From: Rhodospirillales bacterium
GTDB lineage: Bacteria; Pseudomonadota; Alphaproteobacteria; Rhodospirillales; Defluviicoccaceae
DNA: 64,000 bases
Assembly: GCA_016710335.1 (NCBI GenBank)
Contig: JADJXQ010000024.1
Location: 109,501-173,500, forward strand
Direction of reading: 5' to 3'
The notes beneath the pieces are model-generated. The model was not told the origin of the DNA. It did not search any database and saw only the letters and a program-made list of their open reading frames with translations. The translations under genes and the position numbers were made by a program. Of this stretch, positions 8,531 through 16,217 are shown in pieces; positions within the stretch are counted from its first letter, which is position 1; each line of letters opens with the position of its first letter.

Positions 8531-9625
8531 TCAGGAGGTCGAGCCGGAAAGGGAACACGCACAGCCCGACATTGCGGGCGGACACAGCCGCCGCCCGCCT
8601 GATGAACTGATCGCAAGCCTGTTGTTTCCCACCCCACCTCTTTCGACCAGCGCCTCGCCGACCAGGTCCGCGAGGCCGTCGATGAAGGCGCCGGCGACTC
8701 CGACCGCGGGCACCCGGACATAGCAATCAACCCCGTGAAGTAATGCGTGGTCACGGTAGGTGATGTCGAGCTCTACCAGGGTTTCCGAATGCTCCGACAC
8801 GAACGAGATGGGCACCAGGACCACCGGAACGCCGTCGCGGCCGGCCTTTTCCAGCTCGCGCTCCGTGTCCGGACCGATCCACTTCAGCGGCCCGACGCGG
8901 CTTTGATAGCAGATGACATGGTCGAGATCCGCGATGGCGAGTGCGTCGACAACGGCCGTCACGGTTTGCTCTACCTGCCAGGCATAGGGGTCGCCGCGCG
9001 CCACCACCCGCTCCGGCAGTCCGTGCGCCGAGAACAGTATCCGCGGCCGCCCAGACGGTCGCGCGGTTTCGTAGGCGTTGCGCACCAGCGCGGCCTGTGC
9101 GGCGATAAGGCCGGGGTTGTTGGGATAGCAGCAGATCGCGCGGGTTTCGGCACCAATACCGCAGTCGCTGGCCGCACGCTGCCAGTCCGCGACGGACGAC
9201 GCCGTGGTGGTGGTCGAGAACTGCGGATAAAGGGGAAGCAGGACGATGTCGTCCGGCGCAAATGCCGCCACCTCAGAGGCAACTTCGGCGCTCATAGGGT
9301 GCCAGTAGCGCATACAAACGAAGACCCGGACCACACCCCCCGGATTCTGCTCGCTAAGCCGCCGCTCCAGCGCCGCGGCCTGTTGCCGGGTCCGCTCCAA
9401 GAGCGGAGAGCCGCCCCCGATCTCGCGATAAATGGCGCGGGCCAGCGGCGCCCGCCGCCGCGAAATGAATTCCGCCAGGAGGCGTCTCACCGGCGCAGGG
9501 GCGCCTATGATCGCCTTGTCGTTGAACAGGTTGAACAGGAACGGCCGTACCGCTTCCAGGCGGTCCGGGCCGCCCAGATTGAACAGGACGACGGCAAGCC
9601 TGTGCTCCTTTGGTGTTTCGATCAT
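8531..9625 (-). CDS. hemH: Ferrochelatase
   Basis: Inserts ferrous iron into protoporphyrin IX. The 364 residues include LFNLGGPD at the N-terminus, FVCMRYWHP, LPLYPQFSTTT, the catalytic-histidine segment LFSAHGLPERVV and the glutamate-rich ISFVSEHSETLVELD. The C-terminal tail carries three cysteines (348, 355, 357). With an internal cysteine (155 or 165/166) it could hold a [2Fe-2S] cluster as in Caulobacter ferrochelatase, although the spacing differs. The ATG at 9625 overlaps the hemE stop by 4 nt. Confidence 0.95.
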   Translation of the reverse strand: MIETPKEHRLAVVLFNLGGPDRLEAVRPFLFNLFNDKAIIGAPAPVRRLLAEFISRRRAPLARAIYREIGGGSPLLERTRQQAAALERRLSEQNPGGVVRVFVCMRYWHPMSAEVASEVAAFAPDDIVLLPLYPQFSTTTTASSVADWQRAASDCGIGAETRAICCYPNNPGLIAAQAALVRNAYETARPSGRPRILFSAHGLPERVVARGDPYAWQVEQTVTAVVDALAIADLDHVICYQSRVGPLKWIGPDTERELEKAGRDGVPVVLVPISFVSEHSETLVELDITYRDHALLHGVDCYVRVPAVGVAGAFIDGLADLVGEALVERGGVGNNRLAISSSGGRRLCPPAMSGCACSLSGSTS

Positions 9626-10659
9626 GACCTTGCGTGAGATCCCCGGATTCGGTCTGAGACCCGCGCCACATGCTCTGGCGGCGTGTGCGGCAGGATCCCA
9701 TGGCCGAGATTGAACACAAAGCGCCCATGAGAGAGGACCTCGACGATACGGTCGGTTTCCGCCTCCAGACCATTGCCGCCGACCGCCAACAGAACATTGT
9801 CCAGGTTGCCTTGCACCAGGCAGTCTGGCTGCAGGCGCTTACGCGCCCAGGCCAGCGGGATCGTTGCGTCGAGGCTGACTCCGTCGATGCCCGTGCCGCG
9901 CGTGAAGTCTTCGTAGAGCGCGCCGGCGCCGCGCGGAAAACCGAGGATAGGAACGTCGGGGTGGCTCTCCTTGAGACGCCGGACGATTTCCGCGGTCGGC
10001 TCGATTACCCAGGAGCGAAATTGCATCTCAGCCAGCAACCCAGCCCAGGAATCGAACAACATGACGGCCTCGGCGCCGCTTTCGATCTGCCGTGTGAGGT
10101 AGGCGACGGTGCTGTCGACGAGCACGCCCATGAGCCTTTCGAACAAGCCGGGCTCGGCGTACGCCAAGCGGCGCACGACGCCGCTCTCGCCGCCACCGCG
10201 GCCTTCCACCATGTAGAGGGCGACGGTCCACGGCGCGCCTGCAAAACCGATCAGCGCCGTCGCCGGCGGCAGCGCTCTGCGCAGCTTCCGTACCGAGGCG
10301 AACACTGGATCAAGGTGCTCATCCAGTCGCTCGGGGCGGAGGGCGGCAATTTCCGCTTCGGTACGCACCGGTTGCAGGATCGGGCCTTCGCCCTCGACGA
10401 ACGCGACGTTGCAACCGAGTGCGTCCGGCAACACCAGGATATCGCTGAACAGGATGGCGGCATCCATGCCGTAGCGGCGCAATGGCTGCTGTGCTGCCTC
10501 CACCGTCAGTTCGGGCGTATAGCAGAACGCGAGGAAATCGGGCGCTTGACGACGAAGCTCCCGGTACTCTGGCAGATAGCGGCCCGCCTGGCGCAAGAAC
10601 CAGAACGGCGGTCGCCCGTCGCTGCCGTGGAAAGCGTTGAGAAACGGTTTGCCAGTCAC
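9622..10659 (-). CDS. hemE: Uroporphyrinogen decarboxylase
   Basis: Decarboxylates the four acetate side chains of uroporphyrinogen III to give coproporphyrinogen III. The 345-residue protein shows the N-terminal signature PPFWFLRQAGRYLPEY, AILFSDILVLPDALG, GFAGAPWTVALYM and the C-terminal FNLGHGILPHTPPEHV. The start is GTG at 10659 (MTGKPFLNAF). It is the first gene of the leftward haem block hemE-hemH-hemJ and borders the non-coding candidate replication origin. This position next to the origin is conserved in several alphaproteobacteria. Confidence 0.96.
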   Translation of the reverse strand: MTGKPFLNAFHGSDGRPPFWFLRQAGRYLPEYRELRRQAPDFLAFCYTPELTVEAAQQPLRRYGMDAAILFSDILVLPDALGCNVAFVEGEGPILQPVRTEAEIAALRPERLDEHLDPVFASVRKLRRALPPATALIGFAGAPWTVALYMVEGRGGGESGVVRRLAYAEPGLFERLMGVLVDSTVAYLTRQIESGAEAVMLFDSWAGLLAEMQFRSWVIEPTAEIVRRLKESHPDVPILGFPRGAGALYEDFTRGTGIDGVSLDATIPLAWARKRLQPDCLVQGNLDNVLLAVGGNGLEAETDRIVEVLSHGRFVFNLGHGILPHTPPEHVARVSDRIRGSHARS

Positions 10660-11114
10660 AATCAGATCTAAAGGCCGGAAAGGGACGCGAGGATTCGCTC
10701 ACCCCCTCCTTAACATAATAATTAGAATCTTATAGGTGGTTGTGGCTGTAGAGGCTCTAAAAGCGGGGATAGCGACTCACGCACACGTTGTCCCTAGCTG
10801 CAACGTCGCGGACCATCGCGCGCGCCGGCTTGTTGAAAACCCTGGCGTGATCGGCGGGCGCTTGCCGCTTTCCCCATAAGTCGAGCCATCGCGGGAACGC
10901 GGGGATAGTGTGCATATCGCTACGCAAGCGGGGATGTTGTTCACCCTGTTCTCGATATTCGGCCGCCTGTGGAGGGCGACGGAGATCCTGTGCGGGTATA
11001 ACCGGCGAGCGGGACCAAAACCGGCGGCGGGCACCTACGGGACGACTTGTACCCATGTCGTCCGCACGTTATTCCGATCCATTGTGGACAACCCGAGCCT
11101 GGAGAGGCTTACAC
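10660..11114. other. Candidate chromosomal replication origin (oriC) between hemE and maf
   Basis: 455-bp gene-free interval at the point where gene direction switches from leftward (mnmG to hemE) to rightward (maf to dnaQ). It has an AT-rich tract at 10710-10736 next to hemE and three copies of GCGGGGAT (10763-10770, 10899-10906, 10928-10935). It also has a TCCCCA at 10871-10876, resembling the W-type DnaA motif described in Caulobacter, and TTGTCCACA on the minus strand at 11091-11083, one mismatch from the DnaA box TTATCCACA. Known context: the Caulobacter and Rickettsia origins lie beside hemE. Function here is inferred; the hemE and maf promoters must also lie in this interval. Confidence 0.6.
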
Positions 11115-11729
11115 GTGAGTGCTGACGTCGGCCCAGCGCATGTCGTTCTCGCCTCCTCCAGCGAAGCGCGGCAGGCGATGCTGCGCCGAGCGGGTGTGTC
11201 GTTCGTGTATGATCCGGCCGCAATTGATGAGGATGCGGTCCGGCTACAGGCAGAGGCGGCGGGAATGTCGGTGGCCGCGACAGCGCTTGCTTTGGCCGAG
11301 GCCAAGGCGAGGACCGTTGCCGCCCGTCAGGCAGATGCTTTGGTGCTAGGCGCGGATCAGATGCTGTCCTGCCGGGGACGCATCTTCACCAAGCCCGACG
11401 ATCTCGATGCCGCTGAGGCGACGCTCAGGGCGCTCCGCGGCCGAACCCATCGCTTGATCAGCGCCGCTGTGATTGTACGTGGTAAGGCGATGGTGTGGTC
11501 TCGGGTCGAGACGGCGCGCCTGACCATGCGGTCATTTTCGGACGCTTTCCTACACCAGTACCTCGCCGAGACCGCAGCGGGAGCCTTGTCGTCGGTCGGC
11601 GTCTATCGCGTTGAAGGCGCCGGCATCCAGTTGTTCTCGGACATCGACGGCGACCATTCCACGATACTCGGGCTGCCCCTGCTGCCGCTGCTGGCGTTCT
11701 TCAGAAGCGAAGGCATTCTGCCGCAATGA
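11115..11729 (+). CDS. maf: Maf/Ham1-family nucleotide pyrophosphatase
   Basis: Nucleoside triphosphate pyrophosphatase that hydrolyses modified or canonical nucleotides (dTTP/UTP- or 7-methyl-GTP-type). The 204-residue protein has the N-terminal ASSSEARQAMLRRAG motif, the LGADQMLSCRG catalytic-aspartate segment, and RTHRLISA. The C-terminus has SSVGVYRVEGAGIQLFSDIDGDHSTILGL, here with VGVYRVEG in place of the more usual AGGYRIQG. The start is GTG at 11115 with AGAGG at 11103-11107. It is the first rightward gene after the candidate origin and overlaps aroE by 4 nt. Confidence 0.88.
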   Translation: MSADVGPAHVVLASSSEARQAMLRRAGVSFVYDPAAIDEDAVRLQAEAAGMSVAATALALAEAKARTVAARQADALVLGADQMLSCRGRIFTKPDDLDAAEATLRALRGRTHRLISAAVIVRGKAMVWSRVETARLTMRSFSDAFLHQYLAETAAGALSSVGVYRVEGAGIQLFSDIDGDHSTILGLPLLPLLAFFRSEGILPQ

Positions 11730-12583
11730 TGCTGACGGGCAAAGCTGCGGTCGCAGGGGTCATCGGCTGGCCGGTGGCGCACTCGCTGTCGCCGTGCCTG
11801 CACGGTTACTGGCTGAAGAAATATGGGATCGACGGGGCCTACGTGCCGTTGGCGGTGCATCCCGCAGATATTGAGGACGCCATCCGGAGCCTGCCGAAGC
11901 TGGGACTCCGTGGGGCCAACGTCACCGTTCCCCACAAGGAACGAGCCCTACGTGCCGTTGACTGCTTGTCCGAGGATGCCAGGCGCATCGGCGCCGTCAA
12001 TACCGTGATCGTCGCAGCGGACGGCTGCACGCGCGGGGACAACACCGACGCCTATGGTTTCATGGCGAGCCTGCGTGCCGGCTGCCCGTCATGGTCGGCA
12101 TCGGCAGGTCCAGCGGTGGTGATCGGCGCCGGAGGGGCGGCGCGGGCGGTGTGCGTGGCGTTGCTGGACACTGGGGTAGCCGAGTTGCGTCTGGTCAACC
12201 GCACCACCACCCGAGCCGAAACACTGGCGGCGCACCTGGGAGCGTCCTCAACCCGCATATTTGCGTGGACCGACAGCCACTTGGCCCTCTCCGACGCGGC
12301 GTTGCTCGTCAACGCCACGACGCTCGGTATGGTTGGCTATCCTCCGCTGCCCCTCGACCTGCCTCCACTACCGTCGGCCGCGGTAATCATCGACATCGTC
12401 TACCGGCCGCTGTCGACGCCGTTGTTGTCGGCGGCAGCGGCGCGCGGACATATCACCATCGATGGCCTTGGCATGCTGCTGCACCAGGCGCGGCCGGGAT
12501 TCAAGGCGTGGTTCGGCGTCGAAGCGGAAGTCGACGACGCGCTTCGGGACCACGTCCTCGCGGCGATGGGGGGTGAGGCGTGA
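11726..12583 (+). CDS. aroE: Shikimate 5-dehydrogenase
   Basis: NADPH-dependent reduction of 3-dehydroshikimate to shikimate in aromatic amino-acid synthesis. The 285-residue protein carries GWPVAHSLSPCLHG (substrate-binding serines), NVTVPHK with catalytic Lys71, GDNTDAYG, the nucleotide fold VIGAGGAARAV and NRTTTRAE as NADPH phosphate-binding residues, plus GLGMLLHQA near the end. The ATG at 11726 overlaps the maf TGA; a second ATG follows at 11729. It lies in the tight maf-aroE-coaE-dnaQ operon. Confidence 0.96.
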   Translation: MMLTGKAAVAGVIGWPVAHSLSPCLHGYWLKKYGIDGAYVPLAVHPADIEDAIRSLPKLGLRGANVTVPHKERALRAVDCLSEDARRIGAVNTVIVAADGCTRGDNTDAYGFMASLRAGCPSWSASAGPAVVIGAGGAARAVCVALLDTGVAELRLVNRTTTRAETLAAHLGASSTRIFAWTDSHLALSDAALLVNATTLGMVGYPPLPLDLPPLPSAAVIIDIVYRPLSTPLLSAAAARGHITIDGLGMLLHQARPGFKAWFGVEAEVDDALRDHVLAAMGGEA

Positions 12584-12587
12584 CAGC

Positions 12588-13232
12588 ATGGTGATCCTGG
12601 GTCTCACTGGATCGATCGCCATGGGCAAATCCACGGCGGCCGGGATGTTCCAACGGCTCGGCGTCCCGGTGTTCGACGCCGACGCCTGCGTCCACGAACT
12701 GTTGGCCGAAGGTGGCGGCGGTGTCGCTGCGGTGGAGGCGGCATTCCCGGAGGTGGTGCGTCAAGGTGCTGTCGATCGCCGGCGACTGGCGGATCGGGTG
12801 TTCGCCTGCGGGCCCGACCTGCGCCGGTTGGAGGCCATCCTCCACCCTCTGGTCAGGCGGGGCGAGCGCCGCTTTCTTGAAATCGCCGCGCGAAACCGCC
12901 GCACGCTGGTGGTGCTGGATGTGCCGCTGCTGTTGGAGACAGGCGGCGAGCGACGCTGCGATCGGGTCGCGGTGGTCACGGCGCCTCGATATGTTCAACT
13001 TCAGCGTTTGCTCGCTCGTCCCGGCATGACCGCCGAGCGGGTTCGAGCGACTTTGTCGCGGCAGATGTCCGACGCGGACAAGCGCCGGCGCGCTGATTTC
13101 GTGATACAGTCCGGGCTGGGGCGCGGAGAGACGTTGCGGACCATCGGGCAGATCGTGCGGCGCTGTCGCGACATCCCCGGCACGAAGTGGCCGCCGCCGA
13201 CGCGGTCGGGGAGACGAACAGGCCATGCGTGA
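12588..13232 (+). CDS. coaE: Dephospho-CoA kinase
   Basis: Final step of coenzyme A synthesis: phosphorylation of the 3'-hydroxyl of dephospho-CoA. The 214-residue protein starts MVILGLTGSIAMGKST, with the P-loop at residues 8-15. It has the DADACVHELL substrate motif, LHPLVR, and VVLDVPLLLETGGE, matching the family's 'D-x-PLLFE' region. The C-terminal RRADFVIQSG is also typical. It begins 4 nt after aroE and its end overlaps dnaQ by 8 nt. Confidence 0.95.
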   Translation: MVILGLTGSIAMGKSTAAGMFQRLGVPVFDADACVHELLAEGGGGVAAVEAAFPEVVRQGAVDRRRLADRVFACGPDLRRLEAILHPLVRRGERRFLEIAARNRRTLVVLDVPLLLETGGERRCDRVAVVTAPRYVQLQRLLARPGMTAERVRATLSRQMSDADKRRRADFVIQSGLGRGETLRTIGQIVRRCRDIPGTKWPPPTRSGRRTGHA

Positions 13233-13896
13233 AGTGGTGCTCGACACCGAGACGACCGGCCTCGATCCCCACCAGGGACATCGAATCGTCGAAATAGGCT
13301 GCGTCGAGCTGATCAATCACGTGCCGACCGGCCGAACCTACCAGCAGTACCTCAACCCGGGCCGGCCGATGCCGCAGGGCGCCTACGCAGTACATGGACT
13401 GTCCGACGAGTTCCTGGCCGGCAAGCCGGGATTTTCGGAGGTCGCCGACGCGTTTTTGAGCTTTATTGCGGGTTCAAGACTGGTCATTCACAACGCCGCA
13501 TTCGATCTTGGCTTCTTGAACGCGGAACTGGCCGGTGTGCGACGGCCGCCGCTGGACGCCGGACGCGCCATCGATACGGTGGAGATGGCGCGACGCTTGT
13601 TCCCCGGCGCGCCGGCCAATCTGGACGCACTCTGCCGCCGCTTCGAGATCGACCTCTGCGACCGGACTCTGCACGGCGCCCTCAAGGACTCGCACCTGTT
13701 GGCGGCGGTGTATCTGGAGTTGTGCGGCGGTCGCCAGCCGGCGTTCAATCTCGCCACGTCAGCGCGGCTGCGCAGCAGCGGGCCACGGATGATCCGACAT
13801 ACGCCGAGGGTTATTCATCCGACCCTGGAGGAAAGGACGGCGCACGCCGCATTCCTCCAGGGCCTGACGGATCCGGTGTGGAACTTAAGACCCTGA
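13225..13896 (+). CDS. dnaQ: DNA polymerase III epsilon subunit (3'-5' proofreading exonuclease)
   Basis: Proofreading exonuclease of the replicative polymerase. The DEDDh active site is complete: D7 and E9 in LDTETTGLD, D94 in HNAAFDLGFLN, and H150-x4-D155 in TLHGALKDSH. Length is 223 residues, typical for alphaproteobacterial DnaQ. The start ATG lies inside coaE (8-nt overlap). Position after coaE and beside the candidate origin is conserved in the class. The protein ends close to a clamp-binding-poor tail (GLTDPVWNLRP), so polymerase contact cannot be judged from sequence alone. Confidence 0.95.
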   Translation: MREVVLDTETTGLDPHQGHRIVEIGCVELINHVPTGRTYQQYLNPGRPMPQGAYAVHGLSDEFLAGKPGFSEVADAFLSFIAGSRLVIHNAAFDLGFLNAELAGVRRPPLDAGRAIDTVEMARRLFPGAPANLDALCRRFEIDLCDRTLHGALKDSHLLAAVYLELCGGRQPAFNLATSARLRSSGPRMIRHTPRVIHPTLEERTAHAAFLQGLTDPVWNLRP

Positions 13897-14006
13897 CACT
13901 TGGGCCCGCCGGAAGTGGCCTTTGCGGAAAGCATGAAGCCTGCCTCCGGGCACTGTCAAAACATGAGCTTCGCGCTCAGTTTCCGGAGTGAGCAGCGGCG
14001 CTAAGA

Positions 14007-14582
14007 TCAGGCGATAGCCGCACCATCGGCACCACCGTCGCCACCCTTGGCCGCTCGCTCCTGCATCTGCCGCTGATACATCGATACGAAGTCGATCGGC
14101 CCCAACAGCAACGGCGGAAAGCCGCCATCGCGGGTGGCGTTGGCGATGATGTGGCGCGCAAACGGAAACAACAGGCGCGGGCATTCGATCAGTAGAATGG
14201 GTCGCAGGTGCTCTGCTGCGACGTTGACGGTGAACACGCCGCAGTACGTCAGTTCCACCAGAAATGCCATGGCGCCACCGGCTTTGCATTCGGCCCGCGT
14301 CTGCAGGCTGACCTCGAACCGGGTGTCATCCAACGGTCGCGCCTGGACATTGACATTCACGCCGATGTCCGGGGTCGCGCTCTGGATCTGCTCAAAAATC
14401 TTCGGGACCGCCGGCGCCTCGAACGAGAGGTCCTTGATATACTGGTTGTTGATGATCAGGGGAGGTCTGGCATCATCTGCCGGAACCTGGCTGCTGCCCC
14501 TCTCCTCGCCGCTGACGATATCCTCTGTAGGAGCGCCCTCGGGACCGGCGCTGGTGTTTTTACCGTTCGCGGGATCAGTCAT
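14007..14582 (-). CDS. secB: Protein-export chaperone SecB
   Basis: Tetrameric chaperone that keeps preproteins unfolded and hands them to SecA. The 191-residue protein has the SecB core from about residue 45: INNQYIKDLSFEAPAVP, the VNVNVQARPLDDTRFEVSL strand, CGVFTVN and the C-terminal LLIECPRLLFPFARHIIANAT with LGPIDFVSMYQ. The N-terminal 40 residues are an acidic low-complexity extension. The start ATG at 14582 has AAGGAA upstream; the frame open to 14699 lacks similarity. It converges on dnaQ across 110 nt with no clear terminator. Confidence 0.95.
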   Translation of the reverse strand: MTDPANGKNTSAGPEGAPTEDIVSGEERGSSQVPADDARPPLIINNQYIKDLSFEAPAVPKIFEQIQSATPDIGVNVNVQARPLDDTRFEVSLQTRAECKAGGAMAFLVELTYCGVFTVNVAAEHLRPILLIECPRLLFPFARHIIANATRDGGFPPLLLGPIDFVSMYQRQMQERAAKGGDGGADGAAIA

Positions 14583-14786
14583 CGTGGTTCCTTTCGAGAA
14601 ATGCCTGTCTTGTCGAGAGATGCCTGTCTTGGTCCATCGCTCGCCGCACCCGACCCCGGCGTCACTTCGACGATAAGAGGCTCGGGCCGTAGGCGACATA
14701 AAGAATCAAACTAGAAGGCTTGGCTATCATGGAACGAACGGAGGCTCAACCGGCGGACCGTGGCGTCGCTGCCGCCGACCGTCGTT

Positions 14787-15326
14787 TCATTGGTCCTCTT
14801 TCGGACGTTTGGTCATTCGATCCGCTTCGCTCGGCTGATCAGGCTGTCCGTCGGGCGCGTCATCGGGATCGGAGATGTCCTTGTATTCGCCCTCGATCAC
14901 CGGAGCGCCGCCGCGCCGACTTCCTCCTGCGCGGGACGCCTCGACATCGCGCCACACCTTCATTTGACCACCGGCTACCAAATGGCGTGCGCCCAATGTC
15001 TGCAACGCGCGGCGAAACGCAGGAACGAGAAGCAGGAAGCCGATGCTATCGGTTACGAAGCCAGGTGTCAGCAGCATGGCGCCGGCCACGAAGATGCAGA
15101 AGCCCTCGAATACTTCCTGAATCGGAAGCTGGCCGTCGTTGAGGCTCTGGCGCGCACGCATCAGGGTCGAGAAACCTTGGTGGCGCACCAGCGCCGCGCC
15201 AAGAACCGCCGTGAAGATAATCGCGCCGACGGTCGGCCACAGGCCGAAGGTCCTGCCGGCCTCGATCATGATCGCGATCTCGACGATGGGGATGCCAATG
15301 AAAACCAGCAAGAGGATGAGGCGCAT
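14787..15326 (-). CDS. fxsA: FxsA family membrane protein
   Basis: Small cytoplasmic-membrane protein. E. coli FxsA influences phage T7 exclusion by F plasmids, but its cellular role is unclear. The 179-residue protein has an N-terminal hydrophobic helix (RLILLLVFIGIPIVEIA), a second (VGAIIFTAVLGAALV), and a third hydrophobic pair around LLTPGFVTDSIGFLLLVP. The charged C-terminal tail is rich in D, P and Q. The GFVTDSIGF segment is the family hallmark. It follows secB leftward after 204 nt in which I see nothing else. Confidence 0.9.
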   Translation of the reverse strand: MRLILLLVFIGIPIVEIAIMIEAGRTFGLWPTVGAIIFTAVLGAALVRHQGFSTLMRARQSLNDGQLPIQEVFEGFCIFVAGAMLLTPGFVTDSIGFLLLVPAFRRALQTLGARHLVAGGQMKVWRDVEASRAGGSRRGGAPVIEGEYKDISDPDDAPDGQPDQPSEADRMTKRPKEDQ

Positions 15327-15495
15327 CGTTGTATCGGCTCCCGGCTGATCCTATGTTGGGTTAGTGACCGCTGGCCGGCCCAGCACGTTGCGGCATAGCT
15401 TTGCTGGACCTTTGACCGACGAAACGCTAACGTGTCGGTTGTCGATCCTTTACCATCGGGCAATGTGCGGTTCGGCTGATCTCAACCCACTTAAT

Positions 15496-15529
15496 ACAAG
15501 CACATGGGCGGCTACAAGCACATGGGCGG
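15496..15529 (+). repeat. Tandem duplication of the timA start region (two 16-bp copies, period 18)
   Basis: The 16-base unit ACAAGCACATGGGCGG occurs at 15496-15511 and again at 15514-15529. Each copy contains an ATG in the timA frame, so the gene has two equivalent start codons (15504 and 15522) giving MGGYKHMGGEF or MGGEF. It is likely a recent slip-strand duplication. Confidence 0.85.
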
Positions 15530-16217
15530 TGAGTTTCAATTTATCGACATCATCCTGTTCGCGCTGGTCGCGGCGTTCCTGATTCTCCGCCTGCGCAGCG
15601 TGCTCGGGCGGCGCGATGGACACCAGGGGCCGTCGACCGATCCATTCAAGACCGGCCGCCGGGGCGAGCCGGCAGAGGATAAGGTTGTGCGCCTGCCGGA
15701 TCGGGAAGGACGGCCGGCGGAACCGCACGAACCATCGAGCACAGCCTCCGACCAGGCGCTGTCGCCCTTGGAGGCGGGGCTGGCCAACATTCGTGTTGCC
15801 GATCCAAAGTTCGATGTGGACGAGTTTATTTCCGGTGCCCGTATCGCCTTCGAAATGATCCTGTCGTCGTTCGCCAAAGGCGACATGCCGGCGTTGCGGC
15901 CATTTCTCAGTCCGGAAGTCCTCGGCAACTTTACGCAATCGGTGCGAGATCGCGAACAGGCCGGCGAGGCCATGGAGTTGACGCTGGTGGGCATCAAGTC
16001 GGCGGAGATCGTCGAGGCCTACATGGCCGGGCGCACGGCGCATTTGACCGTCAAGTTCGTCAGCGAACAGACATCGGTGGTCCGCGATGAGGGCAACGAA
16101 GTCATTGAGGGCGATCCGGAGACAGTGACCGAGGTCACCGACTACTGGACATTCGCCCGCGATACCCGCAATCCCGACCCGAACTGGATTCTCGTCGCGA
16201 CCGGCGCGCAGGAGTGA
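15504..16217 (+). CDS. timA: Tim44/TimA family membrane-associated protein
   Basis: Bacterial homologue of the mitochondrial import-motor subunit Tim44. In Caulobacter TimA is a membrane protein of unclear role. The 237-residue protein (or 231 from the second start) has an N-terminal membrane helix IDIILFALVAAFLILRLRSVLG. A disordered charged linker follows to about residue 90, then the Tim44 lipid-binding fold with FDVDEFISGARIAFEMILSSF and the final VTDYWTFARD-x-NPDPNWILVAT signature. The start codon is ambiguous because of the 18-bp duplication. The stop overlaps the mltA GTG start. Confidence 0.92.
   Translation: MGGYKHMGGEFQFIDIILFALVAAFLILRLRSVLGRRDGHQGPSTDPFKTGRRGEPAEDKVVRLPDREGRPAEPHEPSSTASDQALSPLEAGLANIRVADPKFDVDEFISGARIAFEMILSSFAKGDMPALRPFLSPEVLGNFTQSVRDREQAGEAMELTLVGIKSAEIVEAYMAGRTAHLTVKFVSEQTSVVRDEGNEVIEGDPETVTEVTDYWTFARDTRNPDPNWILVATGAQE

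Noticed and set aside
10711..10726. CtrA-like site TTAA-N7-ATTA near the hemE start
   Set aside because: The second half-site mismatches the TTAA consensus at two positions, and an AT-rich tract yields such matches by chance.
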